NCBI GenBank assembly: GCA_003030745.1
Contig: PYVG01000002.1
Location: 1-64,000, forward strand
Origin: Pseudidiomarina aestuarii
GTDB taxonomy: Bacteria > Pseudomonadota > Gammaproteobacteria > Enterobacterales > Alteromonadaceae
Direction of reading: 5' to 3'
DNA length: 64,000 bases
This document shows, piece by piece, positions 27,475 to 36,801 of this stretch (positions within the stretch are counted from its first letter, which is position 1; each line of letters starts with the position of its first letter). Made by a program: the position numbers and the translations under genes. Below the pieces are notes generated by a model. That model saw nothing but the letters and a program-made list of their open reading frames with translations, had not been told where the DNA came from and ran no database searches.

Positions 27475-27567
27475 ATATCCTGTCCAACAAGGCGCAGGCC
27501 AGCATGGAGTGAAAGCTCCGCTATACTGTACAAATCAATTCAGACGCATCGATTCGTGGAGGATCTC

Positions 27568-28980
27568 ATGTCTACACCGCAAGACGTAATGGCATTTATT
27601 GAAGACAACGACGTGAAATTTGTGGACTTACGCTTTACCGACACCAAAGGTAAAGAGCAGCACGTGACTATTCCCGTGTCACAAATTAACGAAGAATTCT
27701 TCGAAGAAGGCAAAATGTTTGACGGCTCTTCTATCAGCGGTTGGAAAGGCATTAACGAATCCGACATGGTATTGATGCCAGATTGCACCACTGTGGTGCT
27801 AGACCCGTTCACTGACGAAGTCACTATGAACGTAGTGTGTGACATCCTTGAGCCAGACACTATGCAAGGTTACGACCGTGACCCGCGTTCCATCGCTCGT
27901 CGCGCTGAAGCTTATTTGCAAGCCGCTGGTATTGCTGACACCGCATTCTTTGGTCCAGAGCCAGAGTTCTTCCTGTTCAACGACGTTCGTTTCCATACCG
28001 ACATGAGCGGCTCGTTCTACAAAATCGAAGCGGAAGAAGCCAAGTGGAACTCAGGTAAAGAATACTCAGACGGTAACTTAGCGCACCGTCCAGGTGTGAA
28101 AGGCGGTTACTTCCCAGTACCACCAGTGGATTCTGCGCACGACATCCGTAGCACCATGTGTACCGTCATGGAAGATATGGGCTTGGTAGTGGAAGCGCAT
28201 CACCATGAAGTAGCAACTGCTGGTCAGAACGAAGTGGCGACCCGCTTCAACACGCTGGTGAAGAAAGCTGACGAAATTCAAACGTACAAGTATGTGGTGC
28301 ACAACGTTGCCCATTCATACGGTATGACTGCAACCTTTATGCCGAAGCCAATTGTTGGTGACAACGGTTCAGGTATGCACGTACACATGTCACTCAGCAA
28401 AGATGGTAAAAACCTGTTTGCTGGCGACCAATACGGTGGTTTGAGTGAAACCGCGCTGTACTACATTGGCGGTATCATCAAGCACGCCCGTGCTATCAAC
28501 GCATTCGCTAACCCAAGCACCAACTCGTACAAGCGTTTGGTCCCAGGTTTCGAAGCACCAGTCATGTTGGCTTACTCAGCACGTAACCGTTCTGCGTCTA
28601 TCCGTATTCCAGTAGTTGCGAGCGCGAAAGCACGTCGTATCGAAGTACGTTTCCCTGACCCATCAGCTAACCCTTACCTGTGTTTCGCAGCGTTAGTGAT
28701 GGCGGGTCTCAACGGTATCAAAAACAAGATCCATCCCGGCGACGCTATGGATAAAGACTTGTATGACTTGCCTGCAGAAGAAGCGAAAGAAATTCCAACC
28801 GTGTGTCATTCATTAGAAATGGCGCTGGAAGCGTTGGATAAAGATCGCGAGTTCTTAACTGCTGGCGGTGTCATGACCGACGACATGATTGATGCGTACA
28901 TCAAGCTGAAAATGAAAGACGTTATGCAGCTGAAGATGACTACGCACCCAATTGAGTTTGACCTCTATTACTCTTGTTAA
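27568..28980 (+). CDS. glnA: Glutamine synthetase type I
   Basis: GlnA makes glutamine from glutamate, ammonia and ATP. The 470 residues match the type I-beta enzyme. Clear blocks are [30 protein letters not shown], and the adenylylation site in [10 protein letters not shown], where the tyrosine is present, so control by GlnE is expected. The ATG at 27568 follows GGAGG. A sigma-54 promoter with two NtrC sites lies upstream, and glnL-glnG follow after one gene. This is the usual nitrogen control layout. Confidence 0.98.
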   Translation: MSTPQDVMAFIEDNDVKFVDLRFTDTKGKEQHVTIPVSQINEEFFEEGKMFDGSSISGWKGINESDMVLMPDCTTVVLDPFTDEVTMNVVCDILEPDTMQGYDRDPRSIARRAEAYLQAAGIADTAFFGPEPEFFLFNDVRFHTDMSGSFYKIEAEEAKWNSGKEYSDGNLAHRPGVKGGYFPVPPVDSAHDIRSTMCTVMEDMGLVVEAHHHEVATAGQNEVATRFNTLVKKADEIQTYKYVVHNVAHSYGMTATFMPKPIVGDNGSGMHVHMSLSKDGKNLFAGDQYGGLSETALYYIGGIIKHARAINAFANPSTNSYKRLVPGFEAPVMLAYSARNRSASIRIPVVASAKARRIEVRFPDPSANPYLCFAALVMAGLNGIKNKIHPGDAMDKDLYDLPAEEAKEIPTVCHSLEMALEALDKDREFLTAGGVMTDDMIDAYIKLKMKDVMQLKMTTHPIEFDLYYSC

Positions 28981-29007
28981 TAGACGTCACTGTATGGACT
29001 AAAGCTG

Positions 29008-29568
29008 ATGGTGCGAAACGCGCTGATTATTTTGACCTTGACCCTCGCTGTGCTGAGCACGGCGCAGGGGCAGGTTTATAAAAAGTGCGACGCAGACGGA
29101 CGCTGTACCTATACGGATAAACCTTTAGAGGGAGCCGAAACTGTTAACGTGGATGCGGCTCCCACTACTGAATTTGCGAAGACTGCCCCAGTTACTACCC
29201 CACAAGAACCCGCTAAAGTTGTTGATCCGCTGGCTGAGGTGACGGCCACGGTTGCCATTACCAGTCCCGAACAAAAAGACGCGATTCGCGCCAACAATGG
29301 TGAGTTCAAAGTACGCTGGCAAGCCGATGTACAGGGTTTGCAGGGGCGACCAATCTACCAGCTTTACCTCGACACGCAGCCCATTTACAAAGGCCCACTC
29401 ACTGAAGTGACGTTACGTGATGTCGCGCGTGGTGAGAGACGCTTGCAGGTTCGTGTGTATGCGCCAGATGACACTGAGTTAGCGCGCACCGATATTACCG
29501 TTGTCTACGTGCAACGCGCCTCCATACTCGCACCGCGACCACCTGCTGCAGGTGGCGGCAATGGTTGA
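29008..29568 (+). CDS. DUF4124-domain exported protein
   Basis: The 186-residue protein has a signal peptide (cut near GQVYK) and an N-terminal DUF4124 block, VYKKCDADGRCTYTDKP. A proline/threonine-rich linker leads to a C-terminal beta-sandwich-like region with VRWQADVQGL and GERRLQVRVYAPDD. It is predicted to be periplasmic and its function is unknown. It sits between glnA and glnL, a placement seen in related marine gammaproteobacteria. Its end overlaps the glnL start by 8 bp, so it is part of the glnALG operon. Confidence 0.82.
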   Translation: MVRNALIILTLTLAVLSTAQGQVYKKCDADGRCTYTDKPLEGAETVNVDAAPTTEFAKTAPVTTPQEPAKVVDPLAEVTATVAITSPEQKDAIRANNGEFKVRWQADVQGLQGRPIYQLYLDTQPIYKGPLTEVTLRDVARGERRLQVRVYAPDDTELARTDITVVYVQRASILAPRPPAAGGGNG

Positions 29569-30673
29569 CGATAGACACGCGTTACTGGACCAACTCTTAA
29601 CAGCTGTCGTGGTACTCGATTCACGGCTGCAGATCCAATATATGAATGCCGCGGCTGAGACCTTGCTCGATGGCAGTCGCCGTCGTTTGCGCGAAGCGCC
29701 CTTCTTTAGCCTCTTTGCTGACAGCTCCTTAGATGAAGCGGTGTTGCAACAAGCGCTCGCCGAACAACAAAGCGTCTCGGACAGTGAGGTGCTCCTCGCA
29801 TTTCATGATGGCCAGCGTGTCACGGTGGAGTTTAGTGCACAGCCTATGGCGAACGGTCCAAGCCAGAGTGAACACTATGCATTGTTAGAACTGCGGCAAG
29901 TGGACCAAATTCGTAAAATAAACCAAGAGAATTCCCAGCAACAGCAATTGCTGGCAGCGCAAACCATGATCCGTGGGTTGGCGCATGAAATTAAGAATCC
30001 GCTCGGCGGTTTACGCGGTGCCGCGCAACTCTTGGCAAGTGAATTGCCTGACCCAGCGCTGCGTGAATATACCGATTTAATTATGTCGCAGGCCGATCGC
30101 CTCCGTAATTTGGTGGACCGTATGTTGGGTTCGTACCGTCTGCCACAACGGCAGCCACACAATGTGCATGCGGTGCTTGAGCAGGTTATTCAGTTGGCGC
30201 AATTGAGCGCCGAACAACAACTGCAGACCGTGAAATGGCAGCGGGATTATGATCCCAGTTTGCCGGATCTGACCATGGCTGCGGAAGGGCTCGAACAGTC
30301 GTTACTGAACATTGTGATGAACGCCATTGAAGCGCAACACAATGTTAATCAGAGCGATGGGGTGATTACGCTGCGGACGCGCATCGCGCACCAGCAAACC
30401 ATTTATGGCAAGCGCTATCGGCACTGTGCCGTGGTGAGTGTCAGTGATAACGGTCCGGGAATTCCAGCGCAACTGCGCGACACGCTGTTCTATCCCATGG
30501 TAAGCGGTCGTGCGGGTGGCACTGGACTAGGTTTGTCGATTGCGCAAACCATCGTGCATCAGCATGCCGGAAAAATTGATGTGGAGTCCGTACCCGGACA
30601 CACCGAATTTACCGTCTATCTCCCTTATATTGAAACGCGGGTACGCAATGGCCAAGCGAGGGATGCAGCATGA
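29561..30673 (+). CDS. glnL: Nitrogen regulation sensor kinase NtrB (GlnL)
   Basis: The 370-residue protein has an N-terminal PAS domain (about 10-120) and a histidine kinase core with the H-box GLAHEIKNPLGGLRGAAQLL (about residue 140). ATP-binding motifs are NIVMNAIEAQHN, SDNGPGIP and GTGLGLSIAQTIV. There is no membrane segment, as expected for cytoplasmic NtrB, which phosphorylates NtrC under PII control. The start at 29561 is preferred over upstream codons inside the DUF4124 gene. It overlaps glnG by 4 bp. Confidence 0.95.
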   Translation: MVDDRHALLDQLLTAVVVLDSRLQIQYMNAAAETLLDGSRRRLREAPFFSLFADSSLDEAVLQQALAEQQSVSDSEVLLAFHDGQRVTVEFSAQPMANGPSQSEHYALLELRQVDQIRKINQENSQQQQLLAAQTMIRGLAHEIKNPLGGLRGAAQLLASELPDPALREYTDLIMSQADRLRNLVDRMLGSYRLPQRQPHNVHAVLEQVIQLAQLSAEQQLQTVKWQRDYDPSLPDLTMAAEGLEQSLLNIVMNAIEAQHNVNQSDGVITLRTRIAHQQTIYGKRYRHCAVVSVSDNGPGIPAQLRDTLFYPMVSGRAGGTGLGLSIAQTIVHQHAGKIDVESVPGHTEFTVYLPYIETRVRNGQARDAA

Positions 30674-32079
30674 GTCAACAAGCCGTCTGGATTCTCGATG
30701 ACGACAGCTCCATTCGTTGGGTGCTCGAACGTGCACTGTCACGTTCAGGACTGACAACGCAAAGCTTCAGCGGTGCGGGTGAGTTGTATTCGGCACTGGA
30801 ACAAGCCGCTGTATTACCTGGCGTGTTGCTCACCGATATCCGTATGCCCGGCGAAGATGGCTTGCAGGTGCTGGCGACCATTCAGCAGCGCTACCCGTCG
30901 CTCCCCGTCATTGTCATGACGGCACATTCTGACCTCGATTCGGCAGTGAATGCGTTTCAAGGCGGTGCGTTTGAATACCTCGCTAAGCCGTTTGACCTCG
31001 ATGAAGTGGTGCACACGGTCACGCGGGCACTGGAACATCAATCGCAAGAAACACAGGCTCCGGAGGTTAGTACTGATGACGAGGCGATGTCGAGTCTAAT
31101 CGGCAATGCGCCTGCAATGCAGGATGTATTTCGAGCCATTGGGCGATTATCGCATTCCGCTGTCACAGTTTTGCTCACTGGCGAATCTGGTACAGGTAAA
31201 GAGTTAGTCGCTCGGGCTTTGCATCAGCACAGCCCGCGGCGACAGCGTCCGTTTATTGCACTGAATATGGCAGCGATTCCCAGTGAGCTGGTCGAGTCCG
31301 AGTTGTTCGGTCATGAGAAAGGCGCGTTTACCGGGGCAACGCAACGCCGCCGTGGACGTTTTGAACAAGCCCATAGCGGTACACTGTTTCTCGACGAAAT
31401 CGGTGATATGCCGCTGAATGTGCAAACCCGTTTATTGCGAGTGCTAGCCGAAGGACAGTTCTACCCGGTGGGCAGTTATGAACCGGTCAAAGTAGATGTC
31501 CGTATTATTGCAGCGACGCACCAGCAACTGGAACAGCGCGTCAAAGATGGCTTATTTCGTGAAGACTTATTCCATCGTTTGAACGTGATTCGTTTGCAGT
31601 TGCCAACGCTTGAGCAACGGCGTGAAGATATCCCGCAGCTGGCGCGTCACTTTTTAGAGTTATCGGCCCGCGAACTTGGCGGCGAGCCCAAGCGGTTGAC
31701 CGCAGCAGCAGTGCAGGTTTTACAGCGCTCTGCTTGGCCGGGCAATGTGCGGCAATTGGAAAACACTTGCCGCTGGCTGACCGTTATGGCGCCGGGGGCG
31801 GTTATCGATGTGCAGGACCTTCCCGAACATGTCACCAACAAGTCTTTTGGAGTTGTAAGTGATGATTGGAAGGCCGCCATCGCACAAGAAATTGAGCGGC
31901 GGTTGATTGCTGGCGAAACCGATATCGTTAACACTATCGTCACGCAAGTTGAGGCACAAGCCTTAAAGCAAGCGCTTGAAGCGACCGCTGGACATCGGCA
32001 GCAAGCTGCAGAATTGTTGGGTTGGGGGCGCAACACGCTGACCCGCAAAGTACAACAATTAATGCCGGAAGCTGACTAG
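30670..32079 (+). CDS. glnG: Nitrogen response regulator NtrC (GlnG)
   Basis: The 469-residue protein has a receiver domain (phosphoacceptor Asp in [13 protein letters not shown], about residue 55), a sigma-54 AAA+ domain with Walker [11 protein letters not shown], the sigma-54 contact GAFTGA, and Walker [13 protein letters not shown] Fis-type helix-turn-helix lies at the end ([20 protein letters not shown]). It activates glnA and other nitrogen genes through sites such as those at 27358-27395. It overlaps glnL by 4 bp, so the pair is coupled. Confidence 0.97.
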   Translation: MSQQAVWILDDDSSIRWVLERALSRSGLTTQSFSGAGELYSALEQAAVLPGVLLTDIRMPGEDGLQVLATIQQRYPSLPVIVMTAHSDLDSAVNAFQGGAFEYLAKPFDLDEVVHTVTRALEHQSQETQAPEVSTDDEAMSSLIGNAPAMQDVFRAIGRLSHSAVTVLLTGESGTGKELVARALHQHSPRRQRPFIALNMAAIPSELVESELFGHEKGAFTGATQRRRGRFEQAHSGTLFLDEIGDMPLNVQTRLLRVLAEGQFYPVGSYEPVKVDVRIIAATHQQLEQRVKDGLFREDLFHRLNVIRLQLPTLEQRREDIPQLARHFLELSARELGGEPKRLTAAAVQVLQRSAWPGNVRQLENTCRWLTVMAPGAVIDVQDLPEHVTNKSFGVVSDDWKAAIAQEIERRLIAGETDIVNTIVTQVEAQALKQALEATAGHRQQAAELLGWGRNTLTRKVQQLMPEAD

Positions 32080-32083
32080 CGAC

Positions 32084-32128
32084 GTAAAATTAACGTAAAT
32101 GGGCTGCCCTTTACGAAGTCTTCTTTAC
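32084..32128. promoter_or_regulatory. CpxR-type boxes in front of the cpxRA-like pair
   Basis: GTAAA-N6-GTAAA (32084-32099) matches the tandem CpxR box on the plus strand. A second, inverted pair reads TTTAC-N9-TTTAC (32110-32128), which is GTAAA-N9-GTAAA on the other strand with a wider spacer. They lie 50-90 bp upstream of the response regulator start and suggest autoregulation. Confidence 0.65.
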
Positions 32129-32176
32129 ATAATTAAGGTCAAGAGAAAACCTATGCAACGAGCGCAGGACAAAGTT

Positions 32177-32860
32177 ATGACCAAAATATTATTAGTCGAC
32201 GATGATGCTGAATTGAGCAGCATGCTCGAACAGATACTGACCCGTGAAGGTTACGAGTTGACCTTGGCTGCTGATGGCGAGACTGGATTACAACGTGCAC
32301 TAAGCGGTTCTTACAACCTGATCTTATTGGACGTGATGTTGCCCGGTATCGACGGTTTTCAGCTGCTCCAACGTTTACGCCAGCAAGCACGCAGCACGCC
32401 AGTGTTGATGCTGACTGCACGTGGTGACGACGACGACCGCGTTGCAGGCTTAGAATTGGGCGCAGATGACTATTTGCCGAAACCATTCTATCCCAAAGAG
32501 CTGGTCGCGCGGGTGAAAGCCTTATTGCGCCGTACGCCGAACACTTCGGTGACGCCAGAGCCATTAGAGCACGCCGGTTTCCACATTGACCCTATGCAAA
32601 ATGAAGCCAAAGTGGATGACGTGGTGTTAGAGCTAACGCCAACGGAGTTCGATATCTTGCGCGTGTTAGTGCAAGGTGGTGGGCAAGTGGTCAGTAAAGA
32701 CCAGATGTCTGTCGCTGCGTTGGGTCGTCAATTGGCGCCATTTGATCGCAGCTTGGATGTTCACATCAGTAACATCCGTAAGAAAATTCACCATAATCCA
32801 GAGCGGATCCAGACCGTGCGTGGGCGTGGATATCGCCTCATGGCACTAGCTTCAGCATAA
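32177..32860 (+). CDS. cpxR: OmpR-family response regulator, CpxR-like
   Basis: The 227-residue protein has a receiver domain with the acidic pocket LLVDDDAELSSML, the phosphoacceptor in LILLDVMLPGIDGF (Asp about 52), and the lysine in YLPKPFYPKEL. A winged-helix output domain ends in VHISNIRKKIHHNPE and VRGRGYRLM. CpxR controls envelope stress genes. GTAAA boxes upstream support the CpxR call. The start at 32177 (MTKILLVDDD) is clear, with AGGA 8 nt before it. The sensor gene follows 10 bp later. Confidence 0.85.
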   Translation: MTKILLVDDDAELSSMLEQILTREGYELTLAADGETGLQRALSGSYNLILLDVMLPGIDGFQLLQRLRQQARSTPVLMLTARGDDDDRVAGLELGADDYLPKPFYPKELVARVKALLRRTPNTSVTPEPLEHAGFHIDPMQNEAKVDDVVLELTPTEFDILRVLVQGGGQVVSKDQMSVAALGRQLAPFDRSLDVHISNIRKKIHHNPERIQTVRGRGYRLMALASA

Positions 32861-32870
32861 GCGAACTGAC

Positions 32871-34238
32871 GTGCAGACACGCTGGTATCAGTCGCTTAGC
32901 CTACGCCTCCTCATCCTCTTTTGGTTGTTGTTTTTTGGTGTGGCGAGTAGCAGTTACTTATTGGCATTGTGGTTCAGCAAACCCGTTGAGCCACAGCCTT
33001 TGTCTGCCAATGTCCAAAATACGCTGACGCCGCTGCTCAGTGACTCCCAAACCTTTGCATCCCTGACGCCTGGTCGTTTGTTGGCCGGTGACTTCCGAGT
33101 AGTGGCATCCCTCGCGCCGCAAGGTCAGGAACGGCTGCAGGTCGAACGCAATATCAGTAGCAGTATGCAGCGCCTTGTGCTGCGTCAGCTCGAGGCTGCC
33201 CAAGAAGAGCAGATCCCTTACAACAACCAGATGCTGATTGGTCCCTTTGAAAACGACGGGCGACGGATCTTGCTGGTGCGGCCATTAACGCTGGAAGAGC
33301 GGCGGCTGCAGGTGGTGTCGGAACAGGAAGCGCAAGAAGCACAAACCACCGCATTGCTGATTGGTAGTGGTTTAATCTCCATCGTGTTGGGTGTGTGGTT
33401 GGTGCGGCCGCTGAAGCGCCTGACTCAAGCAACGCGCGAAATTGCCAAGGGCAGCGAATCACCGCAATTACACCGACTTCCGAAACGTTCCGATGAGCTG
33501 GGCGAGCTTGCCCGCGCGCTTTCCACCACAGCCCGTGACCTCGCTGTTTCACGCGATGCCCAGCGGCGGTTACTCAGTGATGTGTCACATGAGCTGCGCT
33601 CGCCGCTGGCGCGGATGCAAGTGGCTCTGATGCTGTCACAGGACGATGATACGCCGACGGACAATCCACACCTGCAACAAATGGGACGTAACTTAGAACG
33701 GCTCAGTACCATTATTGAGCGCATTCTGTCGTTATCGCGGCTCGAGAATGGACTGGTGAAATTGACGCGAGTTGATGTGGATACGCGTGAGCTGGTGGAA
33801 CAACTGGCCGCCGATTTGAGCTATGTGGATGCTGAGCAAGGCCGACGCGTGCATGTGTTACCCAAAGCGCCAGAGCATGGTGACTGGCCGGTGTTGTCCA
33901 GCGATAGCGAGCTGTTACGCTTGGTTCTCGAGAACCTTGTTCGCAACGCGTTGCAATACACCAGCGAATTGATTGAATTGCGCTGCGAAAAAGCCGATAA
34001 CGTTTACCACATTTTTGTCCGTGACTTTGGCGAAGGGGTGCCAGATGAGCAGTTGCAAAAGCTGTTTAAACCTTTCTTCCGTGGCGATCCCTCGCGTCAC
34101 CACAAGGCTGGCGTTGGCCTGGGTATGGCGCTGAGCTTACGCGCCGCGTTAGTGCTCGGCGGCAAAATTACCGCACAAAATCATCCTGATGGCGGACTCG
34201 AGGTATGTGTTTCATTGCTGAAAGATGGTAAACAGTGA
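32871..34238 (+). CDS. cpxA: Sensor histidine kinase, CpxA-like
   Basis: The 455-residue protein starts with GTG. It has a membrane segment at about residues 13-33, a periplasmic sensor of about 125 residues, a second segment at about 160-180, and a HAMP linker (RPLKRLTQATREIAKG). The kinase core has the H-box LLSDVSHELRSPLARMQ, the N-box ENLVRNALQYT and the G-box GVGLGMALSLR. It should phosphorylate the adjacent regulator in response to envelope stress. The last codons (DGKQ) and stop lie in a GTGAACA repeat. Confidence 0.86.
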   Translation: MQTRWYQSLSLRLLILFWLLFFGVASSSYLLALWFSKPVEPQPLSANVQNTLTPLLSDSQTFASLTPGRLLAGDFRVVASLAPQGQERLQVERNISSSMQRLVLRQLEAAQEEQIPYNNQMLIGPFENDGRRILLVRPLTLEERRLQVVSEQEAQEAQTTALLIGSGLISIVLGVWLVRPLKRLTQATREIAKGSESPQLHRLPKRSDELGELARALSTTARDLAVSRDAQRRLLSDVSHELRSPLARMQVALMLSQDDDTPTDNPHLQQMGRNLERLSTIIERILSLSRLENGLVKLTRVDVDTRELVEQLAADLSYVDAEQGRRVHVLPKAPEHGDWPVLSSDSELLRLVLENLVRNALQYTSELIELRCEKADNVYHIFVRDFGEGVPDEQLQKLFKPFFRGDPSRHHKAGVGLGMALSLRAALVLGGKITAQNHPDGGLEVCVSLLKDGKQ

Positions 34239-34281
34239 ACAGTGAATAGATAATCGAAAAGACACTCTGTTCACCATTCAC
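34230..34281. repeat. GTGAACA heptad repeat with hairpin after cpxA
   Basis: GTGAACAG (34235-34242) pairs with CTGTTCAC (34267-34274), and copies of GTGAATAG and CATTCAC flank them. This is a short member of the same family as the repeat after the RND gene. The cpxA stop codon (TGA, 34236-34238) is part of the repeat. Confidence 0.75.
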
Positions 34282-34308
34282 TTTTTACTAGCCGTTAGAG
34301 AGTCCCAG

Positions 34309-35301
34309 ATGCCGGAAACTAAGCCTAGCGATAGCGACACGACTTGGTCATCGTTCTACGATACTGTCATTGCACCATTTTGGTGCAACAATGTAAAACG
34401 CACCGCTATCGAGCGTCCCAGCGGCATTACCCTCTACGCCTACTACCTGATATTGCCGCAATCGAAGGGTGTGATTGTGGTCAGTCCCGGACGTATTGAA
34501 GCCGCCATTAAATACCAAGAGTTAGTGTGGGAACTGGCGCAGGCTGGTTATTCAGTGGCGTTGCTCGATCATCGTGGGCAAGGTGAGTCTGACCGTGAAT
34601 CGCCGTTTCGACAGCGTGGGCATATTCGTGAGTTCGATACGTTCATCAGTGACTTTGCCGCGTTCATGGACGACGTCTGCGAACGCTTCACCGCCCAACC
34701 CATTACCTTATTGGGGCATTCCATGGGCTCCGCGATTGCCGCTTTATACCTAGCACGACACGAACACAGCGTCGCGCGGGCCGTGTTGAGCTCACCAATG
34801 TTTGGTATTCGCTCGAATCCAATCCCGGCAAGCTTTGCGCTCTCGATTGCTGAGTTTGGATTACGGCTCAATGAGTGGCTGCAGCCTGATAAGCCGTGGT
34901 ATTTCCCCGCGCGCGCCGACTATCAAGATATTCCTTTTGCCCGTAATGATTTAACCCATAGCGCAGCACGCTACGCTAAGTTCCGCCATATCTATGAGCA
35001 GAATCCGAGTATTCAATTAGGTGGGCCAACGTTTGCGTGGGTGGTGCAAGCCTTGCGCGCCTGCACGAAAGTGGAGGCTGAAGCTTCGAAGATCAGCATT
35101 CCAGTGACGATTGTGCAGTCCGGTGGCGATACCGTGGTCGATAATGAGTCCCACCGGCGCGTCCTCGAGTTATTACCACAAGGACGATTGGTGCAAGTGC
35201 CAAAAGCTCGTCATGAGCTCTTTATTGAAGCCGATGAATACCGACAGCAGGCATTGAAAGTGCTAATTGAAGAAGCGGAACAAGCGACTACGGCCGATTA
35301 A
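34309..35301 (+). CDS. pldB: Alpha/beta hydrolase, lysophospholipase L2-like (PldB)
   Basis: The 330-residue protein has an alpha/beta hydrolase fold with the nucleophile elbow LLGHSMGSAIAALYL (Ser about 144), an oxyanion region VVSPGRIEAAIKYQEL, the block DHRGQGESDR, a late aspartate in SGGDTVVDN, and the histidine in KARHELFIEAD. This matches PldB, which hydrolyses lysophospholipids at the inner membrane. No signal peptide is seen. The last 14 bp overlap convergent fieF. Confidence 0.87.
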   Translation: MPETKPSDSDTTWSSFYDTVIAPFWCNNVKRTAIERPSGITLYAYYLILPQSKGVIVVSPGRIEAAIKYQELVWELAQAGYSVALLDHRGQGESDRESPFRQRGHIREFDTFISDFAAFMDDVCERFTAQPITLLGHSMGSAIAALYLARHEHSVARAVLSSPMFGIRSNPIPASFALSIAEFGLRLNEWLQPDKPWYFPARADYQDIPFARNDLTHSAARYAKFRHIYEQNPSIQLGGPTFAWVVQALRACTKVEAEASKISIPVTIVQSGGDTVVDNESHRRVLELLPQGRLVQVPKARHELFIEADEYRQQALKVLIEEAEQATTAD

Positions 35302-36226
35302 TATTCAGGCGCGGCGAGCCAGTAGGTGATGGGGTAGTGGCATCCATAATGATGCTTTGCGGATCCATATGCACCAGCACGTCGGTGCTTTCAAAGAGGT
35401 CCTGCAGCCGATGCTCGGTGTCATCCGCAATATCATGAGCCTGCTTTAACGTTAGGTGATCTTCCAGTTCAATATGGCAGGAAATAAAGCGAGTTGGTCC
35501 TGCCGAGCGAGTCCGCAATCCGTGAAAGCCTTGCACGCCTGCTGTCTCTCGGATGGTCTTGATGATGAGCTGGCGCTCGTCGTCAGGCAACTCACGGTCC
35601 AGCAATGTGTGCAATGAACCGCGAGCGATTTGCACCGCATTCCACAGTAAATACACTGCGATGCCAATGGCGATGACACTATCGGCCCACCATAAATCCC
35701 AAGCACTCAAGGCAAGCGCCACAATAACTGCTGAGTTCAGTAGTAGGTCAGAGGTGTAATGCAATTTATCCGCAGCAATAGCGGCAGAGCTCGTATTCTG
35801 AATAGCTTTGTGCTGCAAGGTCACCAGCACACTAGTCAAAATAATCGCCAGAATTGAGACGTAGATCCCTGCGTCAACGCGCTGTACCGTCTCGGCAGCG
35901 CTCCACTGTTGCAAACTGTGGATAATCAGCAAAATAGCCGAAATGAAAATCAAAATAGATTGAATAAAGGCGGCTAAAGCTTCCGCTTTACCATGCCCGT
36001 GGCGATGTTCTTTGTCGGCGGGAACCAACGCGTAGCGCACCGCAAAAAAGGTAAATAGAGACGCCAAGGTATCCAGTGACGAGTCGGTGAGTGATGCCAA
36101 CATAGACGCAGAGCCGGTCAGCCACCAAGCGGTACCTTTAGCGATGATCAGAATCAACGCCACAGATACAGAAGCGCGGGTCGCTATTTTGACCCAAAAA
36201 CTGTAATCCCGTGATGATTCTGCCAT
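35288..36226 (-). CDS. fieF: Cation diffusion facilitator FieF-like
   Basis: The 312-residue protein is a CDF family exporter of divalent metals (Zn/Fe/Cd) driven by protons. The transmembrane metal site is in SLTDSSLDTLASL (about 45-57), with the second pair in ADKLHYTSDLLLN (about 155-167). A histidine-rich loop EHRHGHGKAEA follows TM3, and the cytoplasmic domain has FISCHIELEDHLTLKQAH. The tail beyond about residue 290 is longer than in E. coli FieF and of low complexity. It is convergent with pldB. Confidence 0.92.
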   Translation of the reverse strand: MAESSRDYSFWVKIATRASVSVALILIIAKGTAWWLTGSASMLASLTDSSLDTLASLFTFFAVRYALVPADKEHRHGHGKAEALAAFIQSILIFISAILLIIHSLQQWSAAETVQRVDAGIYVSILAIILTSVLVTLQHKAIQNTSSAAIAADKLHYTSDLLLNSAVIVALALSAWDLWWADSVIAIGIAVYLLWNAVQIARGSLHTLLDRELPDDERQLIIKTIRETAGVQGFHGLRTRSAGPTRFISCHIELEDHLTLKQAHDIADDTEHRLQDLFESTDVLVHMDPQSIIMDATTPSPTGSPRLNINRP

Positions 36227-36336
36227 GCTCGTGCTCGTCTTTTTGAAGAAGTTTGCTATTCTACTGGCTCGCGTCGAAAAAACGAAATTTCATGCCCGAA
36301 AATTGGGCACTATGAGTGATTGGAGTTGTTCAGCAG

Positions 36337-36801
36337 ATGTTCCACATTGCCCTACATGAGCCCAAAATGCCCGCCAATACTGGCAATATCATTCGACTAT
36401 GTGCGAATAATGGCTGCTCATTGCATCTTATCGAACCGCTTGGTTTTGACTTTGAGGAAAAGAAGTTACGCAGGGCCGGTCTCGATTATCATGATTTGAG
36501 TAATGTGAAGCGCTATCCAGATTATGCGAGCTTCAAAGAAGCCATGGGTAACCGTCGAATCTTTGCTTGTACGACCAAAGGCAGCAGTTCCTATGCAGGC
36601 GCGCACTACCAGTCAGATGACGTGTTGTTGTTTGGCTCTGAAACCAGTGGATTACCCGATTCTGTTTTGGCGCAATTCACCCCAGAGTTTCGGATCCGTA
36701 TTCCTATGATGCCGAATAACCGTTCACTCAATTTGTCGAATGCGGTCGCAGTGATTAGTTTTGAGGCGTGGCGGCAACAGCAGTTTGCGGGCGGACGCTA
36801 A
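36337..36801 (+). CDS. trmL: tRNA (cytidine(34)-2'-O)-methyltransferase TrmL
   Basis: The 154-residue SPOUT enzyme methylates the ribose of the wobble base of tRNA-Leu isoacceptors. Conserved blocks are [33 protein letters not shown], and [18 protein letters not shown], which forms the knot and binds S-adenosylmethionine. The ATG at 36337 matches the family N-terminus (MFHIALHEP). A GTG seven codons upstream is less likely. Its 3' end overlaps the stop region of the convergent binding protein gene by 47 bp. Confidence 0.95.
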   Translation: MFHIALHEPKMPANTGNIIRLCANNGCSLHLIEPLGFDFEEKKLRRAGLDYHDLSNVKRYPDYASFKEAMGNRRIFACTTKGSSSYAGAHYQSDDVLLFGSETSGLPDSVLAQFTPEFRIRIPMMPNNRSLNLSNAVAVISFEAWRQQQFAGGR

